Shown here: positions 49,427 to 58,700 of the stretch, piece by piece
How the letters are laid out: each line of letters begins with the position of its first letter
Numbering within the stretch: position 1 is the first letter of the stretch
NCBI GenBank assembly: GCA_030446465.1
Contig: JAUJNI010000002.1
Span: forward strand, 554,036 to 618,035
Direction: 5' to 3'
DNA from: Actinomycetota bacterium
GTDB lineage: Bacteria; Actinomycetota; CADDZG01; WHSQ01
DNA length: 64,000 nucleotides
Made by a program: the position numbers and the translations under genes
The notes under the pieces: model-generated
What the model was told of the DNA's origin: nothing
The model's database searches: none
What the model saw: the letters and a program-made list of their open reading frames with translations, nothing else

Positions 49427-50365
49427 ATGGTGCTCGTTCTGCGAGCGCTTGGCCTCGGCGATGTCCTCACCGCGGTACCGTCGCTCAGGGGGATCGCGGA
49501 GCGCTTCCCCGACCACAGAAAGGTCCTTTGCGCGCCTGCGCCGCTCGAGCCGCTCGCAAGGCTGACGGGGGCCGTCGACGCCGTGGTCCACACGGAACCT
49601 CTGGCGCCGCTTGAGGACAGCGTCAACGGCGCCGATGTCGCGTTCAACCTGCACGGCAAGGGCCCACAGAGCCACCGGGTGCTTCTGGGGAGCCACCCCA
49701 GAGAGATGGTGGCGTTCGCTCACCCCTCCATTCCCGAGAGCAGCGGCGGTCCCGAGTGGCGAGACGGCGAGCACGAGGTCGCTCGCTGGTGTCGTCTTCT
49801 TCGGCATCGCGGTATCTCCTGCGATCCCAGGTTGCTAGGGCTGGAGGCCCCCGAGCTCCCCCTGGGCGAAGAACTCCGCGGGGCGACGGTCATCCACCCC
49901 GGCGCGGCGAGCCCGGCCCGCAGGTGGCCGCTCGAGCGCTGGGCCGAGGTCGCCCGCAGGGAATCGCGCGCGGGGCGCCGGGTGCTCATCACCGGTGGCG
50001 CAGCGGAGGCCGCTCTTGGGACCGCGCTCGCCGAGCAAGCGGGACTCGGTGCCGGATCCAACCTCTGCGGTCGGACCGATCTGACCGAGCTTGCCGGCCT
50101 CATCGGAGCCGCCGGACGCCTGCTGTGCGGCGACACCGGCGTTGCCCATCTAGCGACCGCGCTCGGCACCCCGTCGGTGGTTCTGTTCGGCCCCACCTCC
50201 CCGGCGCTGTGGGGGCCTCCACGCGAGAGGCCCCAGCACCGCGTGCTGTGGAAGGGAACAACCGGGGACCCCCACGCCGCGGTGCCCGACCCTGGATTGC
50301 TGGCTATCGGGGTGCAAGAGGTACTCGAGGAGCTGGCCCTGCTCGATATGGTTTTCAACCGGTGA
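49427..50365 (+). CDS. Second family 9 glycosyltransferase
   Basis: 312 residues. Starts VLVLRALGLGDVLTAVPSLRGIA; later VIHPGAASPARRWPLERWAEVA, ITGGAAEAAL, GRTDLTELAGLI and CGDTGVAHLATALGTPSVVLFGPT. This is the same GT9 fold as at 43527 but only distantly similar, so the glycan may contain two heptose-like residues. ATG 49427 lies 17 bp after the SDR stop. The stop overlaps the nitroreductase start (GTGA). Confidence 0.87.
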   Translation: MVLVLRALGLGDVLTAVPSLRGIAERFPDHRKVLCAPAPLEPLARLTGAVDAVVHTEPLAPLEDSVNGADVAFNLHGKGPQSHRVLLGSHPREMVAFAHPSIPESSGGPEWRDGEHEVARWCRLLRHRGISCDPRLLGLEAPELPLGEELRGATVIHPGAASPARRWPLERWAEVARRESRAGRRVLITGGAAEAALGTALAEQAGLGAGSNLCGRTDLTELAGLIGAAGRLLCGDTGVAHLATALGTPSVVLFGPTSPALWGPPRERPQHRVLWKGTTGDPHAAVPDPGLLAIGVQEVLEELALLDMVFNR

Positions 50366-51033
50366 CAACGAGTAACGAGCGCTATAAGACGGTGCCGGCG
50401 CCGCGGCGGGATTTGTCCCCGGACGCCGCCCTCGCCGCATCTCGTCGATTTCTCGAGGTCATGACCTCTCGAAGGTCGATGAGGGACTTCTCCACCGAGC
50501 CCTTTGATGAGGAGCTGGTCCACAACGCAATTACGGTGGCGAACCTCGCCCCCTCGGGCGCCAACATTCAGCCGTGGCGCTTCGTCGTCGTCCGTGATGC
50601 TCGGCTGAAGGAACGCATCAGACGGGGCGCGGAAGATGAAGAGCGAGCTTTTTATGAATCACGCGCCTCGCGCGAGTGGCTGGCGGCATTGGAGCCGCTG
50701 GGCACGGATTGGAGAAAGCCTCATCTCGAGGCGGCCCCCTATCTAATAGTCGTGTTCGAGGAGCACCGCAGCAGCAAGACCCCAAAGCCCTATTACGTCA
50801 AGGAGTCCGTAGGCATCGCGGTGGGCTTCCTGCTGGCCGCACTTCACGAGGCCGGGCTTGCGGCGTTGACGCACACGCCGAGCCCCATGCGGTTCTTGAA
50901 CGAAATCTTGGAGCGGCCTAGCTGGGAGCGACCGTTCGCGGTGATCCCCGTCGGCCTCCCGGCCCCCGATGCACGGGTCCCCGACATCACCAAGAAGAGC
51001 GCTGCCGAGGTAACCGTCTGGATGGACGCCTAG
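50362..51033 (+). CDS. Nitroreductase-family flavoprotein
   Basis: 223 residues. MTSRRSMRDFSTEPFDEELVHNAI and APSGANIQPWRFVVVRD are the FMN-binding signatures; the C-terminal half has SVGIAVGFLLAALHEAGLAALTHTPSPM. Reactions of this family are varied (nitro, flavin, iodotyrosine-type reductions). It is the last gene of the glycan operon, joined by GTGA, so its link to glycan synthesis is unclear. Confidence 0.85.
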   Translation: MTTSNERYKTVPAPRRDLSPDAALAASRRFLEVMTSRRSMRDFSTEPFDEELVHNAITVANLAPSGANIQPWRFVVVRDARLKERIRRGAEDEERAFYESRASREWLAALEPLGTDWRKPHLEAAPYLIVVFEEHRSSKTPKPYYVKESVGIAVGFLLAALHEAGLAALTHTPSPMRFLNEILERPSWERPFAVIPVGLPAPDARVPDITKKSAAEVTVWMDA

Positions 51034-51144
51034 TCACCGCTTCGGAACCTAGGGTCGCTCACCGGTGTATCGAGTGGACTGCTTAGCTCGTTAGCTTCGC
51101 GATCATGGCTTTCCAGGCCAATGAGCGAAGGAGCGCACCTCTCG

Positions 51145-52380
51145 ATGACAAAGCGACGCTGCTTGGTTGCTGGCGGGGCCCTGTTGCTAGGGCTGGTGGG
51201 CTGCGCACCTAACGAAGGCCCTCCGGTCGCCGATCCTCCGGTGGTGAGCCCGACCGCCGCGCCGACCGTCTCCTCCTCGCCCCGCGACTCCGCACGGGCT
51301 TCTTTCGATCCGTCCGCGGTCGAGCTCGAGCTGGACGTCGTTGCCGAGGGCCTCGATTCTCCACTCGGGATCACGAACGCTGGAGACGGCAGCGACCGAT
51401 TGTTCGTGACCGAGCAGGTCGGCAGGATAAGGATCGTCGATGGCGGCGAGCTTGTGACCGAGCCATTCCTCGACGTTTCCGAACTGGTCGTCGCAGGCGG
51501 AGAACAGGGTCTTCTCGGTCTCGCTTTTCACCCCGACTACCAAGACAATGGACGCTTCTTCGTGAACTACACCGACACGGATGGCGACACGGTTGTGGCC
51601 GAGTACCGCGTCTCGGACAACCCGGATGTGGCGGATCCCGACTCGCAGCGTGTACTGCTGAGGATCGACCAACCCTTTCCCAACCACAACGGAGGCCATG
51701 TCGCCTTCGGACCGGACGGATACCTCTATGTCGCTACGGGAGACGGGGGAGGTGGGGGCGACCCCCACGAGAACGGGCAGGATCTGACCACGTTGCTGGG
51801 CAAGCTGCTGAGGATCGACGTCGACGCTCCCGGTGGTGAGCCCTACGGCATCCCCGGCGACAATCCGTTCGCGGACAAGGGCGATGCTCGTCCGGAGATA
51901 TGGGCCTATGGGTTGAGAAACCCGTGGAGGTTCAGCTTCGATCGCGCCACGAACGACCTCTGGATAGCAGACGTTGGTCAGTCCGCGTTCGAGGAGGTCA
52001 ACCGCGTGCGGGCCGCGGCCGCCGGACTCGATTACGGATGGGATGTCATGGAGGGGCGCAACTGCTTCGAGGTCGCAGACTGCGAGACTCAAGGAAGGGT
52101 GCTTCCGGTCACCGGCTACTCGCATGATGACGGCTGCTCGATCACCGGCGGGTACGTGTATCGGGGCTCCGATGCTCCTGAGCTTCAAGGTGGTTATGTC
52201 TTCGGTGACTACTGCTCGGGCAGCATCTGGGTGCTGGACGCGCGCGCGAAGGGGTTTGTAGCACCCGTGCGAGTTGCGGCCGAGGCGGGGTCGATCAGCA
52301 CCTTCGGCGAGGATGAGGACGGCGAGCTCTACATGGCGAATCTCGCCTTGGGCCAGATCCTTCAGCTGACCACGCGCTGA
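51145..52380 (+). CDS. PQQ-dependent sugar dehydrogenase-type lipoprotein
   Basis: 411 residues. A lipobox is preceded by a hydrophobic segment (CLVAGGALLLGLVGC), then a Pro/Ser/Thr linker and a six-bladed propeller of the soluble glucose/sorbosone dehydrogenase family (GSDH). Motifs include GLLGLAFHPDYQDNGRFFVNYT, NHNGGHVAFGPDGYLYVATGDGGG, WAYGLRNPWRFSFDRATNDLWIADVGQ and GGYVYRG. Family members oxidise aldoses outside the cell with PQQ. ATG 51145 has GAAGGAG upstream; ATG 51121 lacks it. No PQQ synthesis genes are in the window. Confidence 0.85.
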   Translation: MTKRRCLVAGGALLLGLVGCAPNEGPPVADPPVVSPTAAPTVSSSPRDSARASFDPSAVELELDVVAEGLDSPLGITNAGDGSDRLFVTEQVGRIRIVDGGELVTEPFLDVSELVVAGGEQGLLGLAFHPDYQDNGRFFVNYTDTDGDTVVAEYRVSDNPDVADPDSQRVLLRIDQPFPNHNGGHVAFGPDGYLYVATGDGGGGGDPHENGQDLTTLLGKLLRIDVDAPGGEPYGIPGDNPFADKGDARPEIWAYGLRNPWRFSFDRATNDLWIADVGQSAFEEVNRVRAAAAGLDYGWDVMEGRNCFEVADCETQGRVLPVTGYSHDDGCSITGGYVYRGSDAPELQGGYVFGDYCSGSIWVLDARAKGFVAPVRVAAEAGSISTFGEDEDGELYMANLALGQILQLTTR

Positions 52381-52498
52381 CCGACCGAGGCGCGTGCTCC
52401 ACACTCCGGTTGTCTTCTCGACACCACCACCTTTCCAAGCAATTCACCGCGTGGTAAGAGTGGCCGACCGCAAGAGCCGCGAAGGGTAGATCGAGGGG

Positions 52499-54487
52499 AT
52501 GAGCGAGCCGACCAAGATGACCGGGCCGGAGGAGTGCACGAGAACCAGGCTCCTGGGACCGTTCGAGAAACCGGAGGGGACCGCTCCCAACTCGGACGGC
52601 TATGCCGGGCAGACCCCCTTTCCGCCGATCGCCGACTACGCGTTCCTGTCCGACTGCGAGGTCAATGCATTGGTGGCTCCCAGCGGCAACGTGGAGTGGC
52701 TCTGTCTTCCCCGACCGGACGACCCCAGTGTCTTCACGTCGATCCTCGATCGAGGCGCCGGCGGCTTCAGGGTGGGCCCCTCCAACGTGATGGTTCCGGC
52801 CGGCCGGCGCTACTTGCCGGGTTCTCTCGTGCTCGAGACCACCTGGCAAACCAAGACCGGATGGCTGATCGTGCGCGACGCCTTGTCGATCGGAGACTGG
52901 TATCACACCGATCGCAGGTCCGATCAATACCGTCGGTCGCCGACGGATCACGAAGCCCAGCAGGTCCTGCTGCGCACCATCAGGTGCGTGAGCGGGACGG
53001 TGGACCTGAGCGTCGATTGTGAGCCGGTCTTCGATTACGGGCGAACGGGCGCCAAGTGGTCCTACGCCGGGTCGGGGTATGGAGAGGGAGTTGCGACCTA
53101 CGACGGCTCCGATCTCCAGCTGCGACTGACGACCAACCTCCGCCTTGGCTTCGAAGGCAGGCGCGCGCACGCGCGCAGCAGGCTGAAGGAGGGAGACGAT
53201 GTTTTCGTCGCACTCTCGTGGTCCGATCGTCCACCGCCGAAGTCCTACCCCGAGGCCTCTGATCACATGTGGCAAACGGGGGAGTTCTGGCGTCAGTGGA
53301 TCAACCAGGGCGAGTTCCCCGACCATCCGTGGCGCAGCTATCTCCAGCGCAGTGCCCTCACTCTCAAGGGTCTTACTTACGCGCCCACGGGGGCCATGCT
53401 CGCAGCCGCCACCACATCGTTGCCTGAGACCCCCGGGGGCGAGCGCAACTGGGACTATCGCTTCAGCTGGATCCGGGATTCCACCTTTGCTTTGTGGGGC
53501 CTCTACACACTCGGATTCGACTGGGAGGCCAACGACTTCTTCTATTTCGTCGCAGACGTTGCCGACGACGCGGACCTTCAGATCATGTACGGGATCGGCG
53601 GGGAGAAGGATCTCATCGAACAAACGCTCGATCACCTCTCCGGTCATGAGGGGGCGCGTCCGGTGCGGATCGGCAATGGTGCCTACGACCAAGTCCAGCT
53701 CGATGTCTGGGGGGCAGTGCTCGATTCCGTTTACCTACACACGAAGTCGCGCGATTACCTTCCCGAGCGGGTATGGCCGATGCTGGTGCGTCAGGTTGAG
53801 GCCGCGCTTGCCAACTGGCATAAGCCCGACAGAGGCATATGGGAAGTAAGAGGCGACCCGCAGCACTTCGTCTCCTCGAAGATGATGTGTTGGGTGGCCG
53901 CCGATCGCGGCGCTCGGCTCGCCATGCTGCACGACGATCCCGAGCTCGCAGCCAAGTGGCAGAGCGCCGCCAAGGAGATCCACGCCGACATCTGCACAAA
54001 AGGAGTCGACGAGCGCGGGGTGTTCGTGCAGCACTACGACACCACTGCACTCGATGCTTCATCACTGTTGATGCCGTTGGTTCGCTTCCTGCCTTCGGAC
54101 GACCCCCGCATAAAAGCTACGGTGCTCGCCATCGCGGACGAGCTAACCGTCGACGGGCTTGTGCTTCGGTATCGGGTCGAGGAGACCGACGACGGGTTGG
54201 CCGGCGAAGAGGGGACCTTCACCATCTGCTCGTTCTGGCTCGTGTCTGCGTTGGCGGAGATAGGCGAAGACATGCGGGCTCGTCAGCTGTGCGAGAAGCT
54301 GCTGTCCTATGCGAGCCCTCTGCAGCTCTATGCAGAGGAGATCGATCCGCACACGGGCCGTCATCTCGGCAACTTTCCCCAAGCGTTCACCCACCTGGCC
54401 CTCATCAACGCAGTGATGCACGTGATCCGCGCGGAACGCGGCATCACGCGCAGGCACTTCTCTCCGCCCAGGCATGCCAACGTCTGA
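52499..54487 (+). CDS. Glycoside hydrolase family 15 protein (glucoamylase/trehalase-like)
   Basis: 662 residues. The N-terminal beta domain contains FPPIADYAFLSDCEVNALVAPSGNVEWLCLPRPD. The (alpha/alpha)6 barrel has the catalytic-region motifs RNWDYRFSWIRDSTFAL and GTFTICSFWLVSALAEIG, and GRHLGNFPQAFTHLALINA. No signal peptide is present, so it is cytosolic, as in actinobacterial GH15 trehalases and glucoamylase-like enzymes. It could release glucose for the dehydrogenases nearby. Confidence 0.9.
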   Translation: MSEPTKMTGPEECTRTRLLGPFEKPEGTAPNSDGYAGQTPFPPIADYAFLSDCEVNALVAPSGNVEWLCLPRPDDPSVFTSILDRGAGGFRVGPSNVMVPAGRRYLPGSLVLETTWQTKTGWLIVRDALSIGDWYHTDRRSDQYRRSPTDHEAQQVLLRTIRCVSGTVDLSVDCEPVFDYGRTGAKWSYAGSGYGEGVATYDGSDLQLRLTTNLRLGFEGRRAHARSRLKEGDDVFVALSWSDRPPPKSYPEASDHMWQTGEFWRQWINQGEFPDHPWRSYLQRSALTLKGLTYAPTGAMLAAATTSLPETPGGERNWDYRFSWIRDSTFALWGLYTLGFDWEANDFFYFVADVADDADLQIMYGIGGEKDLIEQTLDHLSGHEGARPVRIGNGAYDQVQLDVWGAVLDSVYLHTKSRDYLPERVWPMLVRQVEAALANWHKPDRGIWEVRGDPQHFVSSKMMCWVAADRGARLAMLHDDPELAAKWQSAAKEIHADICTKGVDERGVFVQHYDTTALDASSLLMPLVRFLPSDDPRIKATVLAIADELTVDGLVLRYRVEETDDGLAGEEGTFTICSFWLVSALAEIGEDMRARQLCEKLLSYASPLQLYAEEIDPHTGRHLGNFPQAFTHLALINAVMHVIRAERGITRRHFSPPRHANV

Positions 54488-54512
54488 TGACAGCCCGGCG
54501 GGTCCTACCCGA

Positions 54513-55274
54513 CTAGGACCTCGACGCCTCCAGCAGGTCGCGGACGGGCGCGAGATCGAACGGATGCCCAACCCCGATGATGAAGTGCTGGGCCCCCGCG
54601 TCCAGGAATGCATCCACGTTCGAGAGACCGTCCGGCCTGATCATGACGGTGCGCTCGATCGCCTGCGGGTCCCGGCCCACTTTGCTGCACCAGTTGTTCA
54701 GAACCTCGTTCTTATGTGCAAAGTTGTCGGGGGGACCTCCGACGTTCCACATGTCGGCGTGCTCGGCGGCGATCCTCAGCGTGACCTTTTCGCCTCCGCC
54801 TCCGACCATTATGGGAAGCGACCCCACGGGAGGGGGATTCAGGCGGCTCAACCGCTCCTTGATGCGCGGCAGCGAAGCGCGCAGTGCCCTGAGTCGGTCG
54901 GGGCCCGTCCCGAACTCGTATCCGTACTCGTCGTAGTCGCGCTCGAACCAACCGGCTCCGATTCCAAGGATCAGACGTCCGCCGCTCAAGTGGTCGACGG
55001 TTCTTGCCATGTCAGCCAACAAGTCGGGGTTGCGGTAGCTGTTGCAGGTGACGAGCGCCCCGAACCGAGCCCGAGATGTGTCAACCGCCATCGCCGCCAG
55101 GAGCGACCAACCCTCGAAATGGGGGCCGTCGGGATCGCCGTAGAGCGGAAAGAAGTGGTCCCACGTCCAGATCGTGTCTACCCCAAGGCCGTCCGCCTCT
55201 TGCCACGCCGAGCGCAGGTCACCGATAGTGCACTGCTGGGGGTGAAGCGTGACGCCGACTTTGAACCGTGCCAT
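54513..55274 (-). CDS. LLM-class F420-dependent oxidoreductase
   Basis: 253 residues of the luciferase-like TIM barrel. [40 protein letters not shown] at the start, [50 protein letters not shown] in the middle. The latter is typical of F420-using actinobacterial members rather than FMN luciferases. The substrate is unknown. Convergent with the GH15 gene; 39 bp downstream of the zinc dehydrogenase gene and on the same strand. Confidence 0.88.
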   Translation of the reverse strand: MARFKVGVTLHPQQCTIGDLRSAWQEADGLGVDTIWTWDHFFPLYGDPDGPHFEGWSLLAAMAVDTSRARFGALVTCNSYRNPDLLADMARTVDHLSGGRLILGIGAGWFERDYDEYGYEFGTGPDRLRALRASLPRIKERLSRLNPPPVGSLPIMVGGGGEKVTLRIAAEHADMWNVGGPPDNFAHKNEVLNNWCSKVGRDPQAIERTVMIRPDGLSNVDAFLDAGAQHFIIGVGHPFDLAPVRDLLEASRS

Positions 55275-55313
55275 GTCGCTCCTTGAGTCCGGTCGATGGA
55301 GCGAAAAGTGTAG

Positions 55314-56396
55314 CTACCCCGAAAAGGACACGGTCGACTTGATGTCGATCCCGGGGCGGGGCTTCAAGGCTTGTTCGAAGTCGTCCACGGGCACACGGCG
55401 GGTGATGATCCGGCAGCATAGTCCGGGCCAGAGCTCCTCGAATTTGGTGAGGTCGTTCACCGCAGCCTCGAAATAGCGCCGATTGGCGTTGACGGTGCCG
55501 AACACCACCTTGTTCTCCAGCACCATCTCCAGGTTCAGCTTGTCCGCCGGAACCGACAACGTGCGCGCTCCAGCCGATACGCCGGTGAGGCAGACCACTC
55601 CGTTCGGACCGATCGCGTCTATGGCGTCGAAAACTACTTGCGGCACCGCGGTCGCCTCCACGATCAGGTCGATCCCCTTGACCCTCTCGGCCAATTGGGC
55701 GAGCGGCTCCTCGTCTCCCTTGACGTACTCCGCGCCACATGCCTCGACGATTCTTGCCTTGTGGCTGTCGCGCTCGACGAGGTCCAAGGTGAACACCTCG
55801 TAGCCTTTGGCGCGCAGCAACAGCGTCGCCATCAAGCCAATGGGGCCGGCCCCCGTAACCACCGCTTCCTTGGGGTCCCAGGTCATCCGGTTCTGGATCG
55901 CCTCGGTCTGGAGGACGCCTTTCTCCACGACGGTGAGAGGCTCGATCAAGACTCCTATGCCGGCGAGGCTCCCGGGCAGCTTGACGATGTAGTCGGGAAC
56001 CTCGGTGTAGTACTGGGCCATGAAGCCGTGCAGGCCCTTGATGCCACGCTCGGTGTAGAGACCGTTGGAGCACATGTCGAACTCACCGGCGGCGCACTGG
56101 GGGCAGGGGACCGGATCGGGGCGGCGAACGATGCTGACGACGTAGTCTCCGACCGACAAGTCACCGCCGTCGTTTGGAGCCTCGACCACGCGGCCGAAGT
56201 TCTCGTGGCCGATGACGAGGTAGTCATCGCCTTCGGGGGCCTCCCCGTACAGACCGTGGAGGATCTCGAGATCGGTCCCGCAGACTCCCACGTCGATCAC
56301 CTCGACCAAGGCTTGCTCCGCCGCGCGTTCGGGTGTTGGGATGTCCTCCACGCGGCCGCTTCCTTTTTGGCCGGGGGTCACTACGACAGCTCTCAC
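55314..56396 (-). CDS. Zinc-dependent glucose 1-dehydrogenase-like MDR enzyme
   Basis: 360 residues. Catalytic zinc ligands are in GVCGTDLEILHG and GHENFGRV; the structural zinc loop is CPQCAAGEFDMC. The Rossmann motif is VVTGAGPIGLMATLLL. The C-terminal half (ENKVVFGTVNANRRYFEAAVNDL) is the glucose dehydrogenase type. It would oxidise D-glucose (or galactose) with NAD(P). A gluconokinase-type gene is divergent from it, which fits glucose-to-gluconate metabolism. Confidence 0.87.
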   Translation of the reverse strand: MRAVVVTPGQKGSGRVEDIPTPERAAEQALVEVIDVGVCGTDLEILHGLYGEAPEGDDYLVIGHENFGRVVEAPNDGGDLSVGDYVVSIVRRPDPVPCPQCAAGEFDMCSNGLYTERGIKGLHGFMAQYYTEVPDYIVKLPGSLAGIGVLIEPLTVVEKGVLQTEAIQNRMTWDPKEAVVTGAGPIGLMATLLLRAKGYEVFTLDLVERDSHKARIVEACGAEYVKGDEEPLAQLAERVKGIDLIVEATAVPQVVFDAIDAIGPNGVVCLTGVSAGARTLSVPADKLNLEMVLENKVVFGTVNANRRYFEAAVNDLTKFEELWPGLCCRIITRRVPVDDFEQALKPRPGIDIKSTVSFSG

Positions 56397-56475
56397 GGGC
56401 TCCTCCTCAAATGGGGTCTTAGGAATCCGAGACTAAGATGCCGCAGGTCGTGTCCCCCGAAGAAGAGAGAACCTC

Positions 56476-57117
56476 GTGAGCCCGCGCACTATCGACGTAT
56501 CGCTTCCGGTCGGGCCGGGTCTGTTGACGTGGCCCGGGGACCCCGGGATCTCGGTCACCCCGTCGGCTCGTCTAAGCAAGGGTGATCCGTCAAACGTGTC
56601 CCACCTGGAGCTCGGAACCCACACGGGTACGCACGTGGATCCGCCGTATCACTTCATCGACGGAGCCGCCACCATAGACAAGCTCGACCTCGAGCTTCTG
56701 TCGGGTGACGCCTTCGTCGCGGACCTCGGCGACGCCCGCATGGTGGGTGCCGCCGAGCTCTCCAACGCGGGCATCCCAGAGGACTGCGAGCGTTTGTTGT
56801 TGAAAACGACCAACTCAGAGATGTGGCGTGACATGCCGAGGTCCTTTCCCAATCACTATGTTGCGTTGACCGAAGACGGCGCGCAATGGGTCGTCAAGCG
56901 GCGGATTCGAGTCCTAGGGATCGATTTTCTTTCGGTCGAGGCGGCCGACAGTCCAGGCAACCCAGTCCACAAGACCTTGCTGAAGGATGCAGTCATCATC
57001 GTCGAGGGGTTGAACCTGGCCGACGTGGCACCGGGGCGGTACCGCTTCGTTTGCTTGCCCCTCAGGATCGAGGGAGGCGACGGAGCTCCGGCTCGCGCGG
57101 TCCTCATCGAGGAGTAA
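56476..57117 (+). CDS. Cyclase-family metal hydrolase (kynurenine formamidase-like)
   Basis: 213 residues. The metal motif is LELGTHTGTHVDPPYHFI (HxGTHxDxPxH), followed by DFLSVEAADSP. The fold is that of kynurenine formamidase/isatin hydrolase. In this setting a lactone or amide linked to sugar-acid metabolism is possible but not shown. GTG 56476. It starts 9 bp before the next kinase gene region and is co-transcribed with it. Confidence 0.85.
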   Translation: MSPRTIDVSLPVGPGLLTWPGDPGISVTPSARLSKGDPSNVSHLELGTHTGTHVDPPYHFIDGAATIDKLDLELLSGDAFVADLGDARMVGAAELSNAGIPEDCERLLLKTTNSEMWRDMPRSFPNHYVALTEDGAQWVVKRRIRVLGIDFLSVEAADSPGNPVHKTLLKDAVIIVEGLNLADVAPGRYRFVCLPLRIEGGDGAPARAVLIEE

Positions 57118-57125
57118 GAAGCCGG

Positions 57126-58634
57126 GTGAGTCGCGGCGATCCAGTCGTAATCGGCGTCGACGTCGGGACCAGCAACATCAAGGCTATTGCGCATGATGCT
57201 CGCGGGCGGGACCGGGCTCACGCCACGCGAGAGAACGTTACCCACGTGGCCAACGGCGGGCGGGCGGAGCAGAACCCCGATGCCGTTTTGACCTCCGTCT
57301 TCGAATGCATTGTCGATGTCGCTCGACAGCTAAAGGAGATCGATTGCCCGGTCGCAGGACTGTGCCTCAGCACCGCAATGCATACGTTGATCGGGCTCGG
57401 CTCGAGCGGAAGGCCGGTCACCGAATCGATCATCTGGGCGGATAACCGGGCGGCGGCCCAGGCCAGAAAGCTCAAGCTCGAGTCGGATGAAAAAGCGATC
57501 TACACCAGGACCGGCACGCCGGTGCACCCCATGTCTCCGTTCGCCAAGCTGTTGTGGTTCCGGCAAGAGGACCAGGCAACCTTCGACGCTGCCGTGCGCT
57601 GGGTCTCCATCAAGGAATACCTTCTCGAGGGTCTGACCGGCGCCGCCGCCGTCGACCACTCGATTGCATCGGCCACCGGCCTTTTCGACGTCCACAGCCT
57701 GAGGTGGGACGAGGAGTCGCTGGAGCTCGTGGGCCTTCGCGAGGACCAGCTCTCGAAGCTGGTGGAGCCCTCGACCGTGTTCTCCTTGAGGCCGGATGTC
57801 GCCGCTCGCCTGGAGCTCGATCGCGGCGCGCGGGTCGTCGTCGGCGCCAGCGACGGAGCATTGGGCAACCTGGGGCTCAACGTCCTTTCGACCGATGCAG
57901 TCGCGTGCTCCATCGGCACGAGTGGGGCAGTTCGCACCACGGTCGATGGACCGGTTACCGACGAACGGTGCCGGCTCTTTTGTTATGTGATGGGCCAGGG
58001 CCGCTACATCGTGGGCGGCGCCACGAGCAGCGGGGGATTGGCCCTCAAGTGGCTCCTGGACCGGCTCTTCTACGACCTGAAGGCTACGGCTGAGGCCACA
58101 GGAAGCGATGCTTTCGACCTGCTGGATGGTCTCGCCGCCGCCGCCCCGGTCGGGAACGATGGAGTGATCTTCCTTCCTTACCTCGCGGGCGAGAGAGCTC
58201 CCTTCTGGAACCCCGACGTCACAGGAGGCTTTTACGGGCTAACCGTCAAGCACGGCCGTGAGCACATGGTGAGAGCAGTATTCGAGGGCGTCATTTATCA
58301 CCTCTCCAGAGTGGTCTCGGCTCTTGAGGAAACGGTGGGCGGGACGGTCGAGTTCCGGGCCACGGGAGGCTTCGCTCGGTCCTCGCTATGGCCCCAACTC
58401 ATGGCCGATGTCTTTCAACGCAGAATCGTCATCCCGCGCCGGCGCGAAGCCGTGTGCTGGGGCGCATCTCTGTTGGGTTTCGGCGCCCTGGGCGAGCTGG
58501 ATCCCTTCGTGCCCGGGAGCCACGCTGAAGTTGCGGAACGGACCTTCGAGCCGATCGAGGCCAACGTGCACACCTATCAACAGGGAATGAGCCGATTTGC
58601 CGAGCTCTACGACCAGCTGGATTTCGACGCGTGA
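57126..58634 (+). CDS. FGGY-family carbohydrate kinase (gluconokinase-like)
   Basis: 502 residues. VVIGVDVGTSNIKAIAHDARG is the phosphate-1 motif; FLPYLAGERAPFWNPDVTGGF and RATGGFARSSLWPQLMADVFQR complete the FGGY signatures. Sequences of this type (IYTRTGTPVHPMSPFAKLLW) are those of gluconate kinases rather than glycerol or xylulose kinases. With the glucose dehydrogenase it would feed 6-phosphogluconate into the pentose pathway. GTG 57126. Confidence 0.87.
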   Translation: MSRGDPVVIGVDVGTSNIKAIAHDARGRDRAHATRENVTHVANGGRAEQNPDAVLTSVFECIVDVARQLKEIDCPVAGLCLSTAMHTLIGLGSSGRPVTESIIWADNRAAAQARKLKLESDEKAIYTRTGTPVHPMSPFAKLLWFRQEDQATFDAAVRWVSIKEYLLEGLTGAAAVDHSIASATGLFDVHSLRWDEESLELVGLREDQLSKLVEPSTVFSLRPDVAARLELDRGARVVVGASDGALGNLGLNVLSTDAVACSIGTSGAVRTTVDGPVTDERCRLFCYVMGQGRYIVGGATSSGGLALKWLLDRLFYDLKATAEATGSDAFDLLDGLAAAAPVGNDGVIFLPYLAGERAPFWNPDVTGGFYGLTVKHGREHMVRAVFEGVIYHLSRVVSALEETVGGTVEFRATGGFARSSLWPQLMADVFQRRIVIPRRREAVCWGASLLGFGALGELDPFVPGSHAEVAERTFEPIEANVHTYQQGMSRFAELYDQLDFDA

Positions 58635-58700
58635 TCACCCTGGTGACATCGAGGCCGTAATCTCCGCTCTGTTGCTTTTAGCTACGACAGGAGGGTGTCT

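Noticed and set aside
51187-53692. Long minus-strand frames opposite the PQQ dehydrogenase and GH15 genes
   Set aside because: Composition and lack of any recognisable motif mark them as shadows; the plus-strand genes are convincing across their full length.
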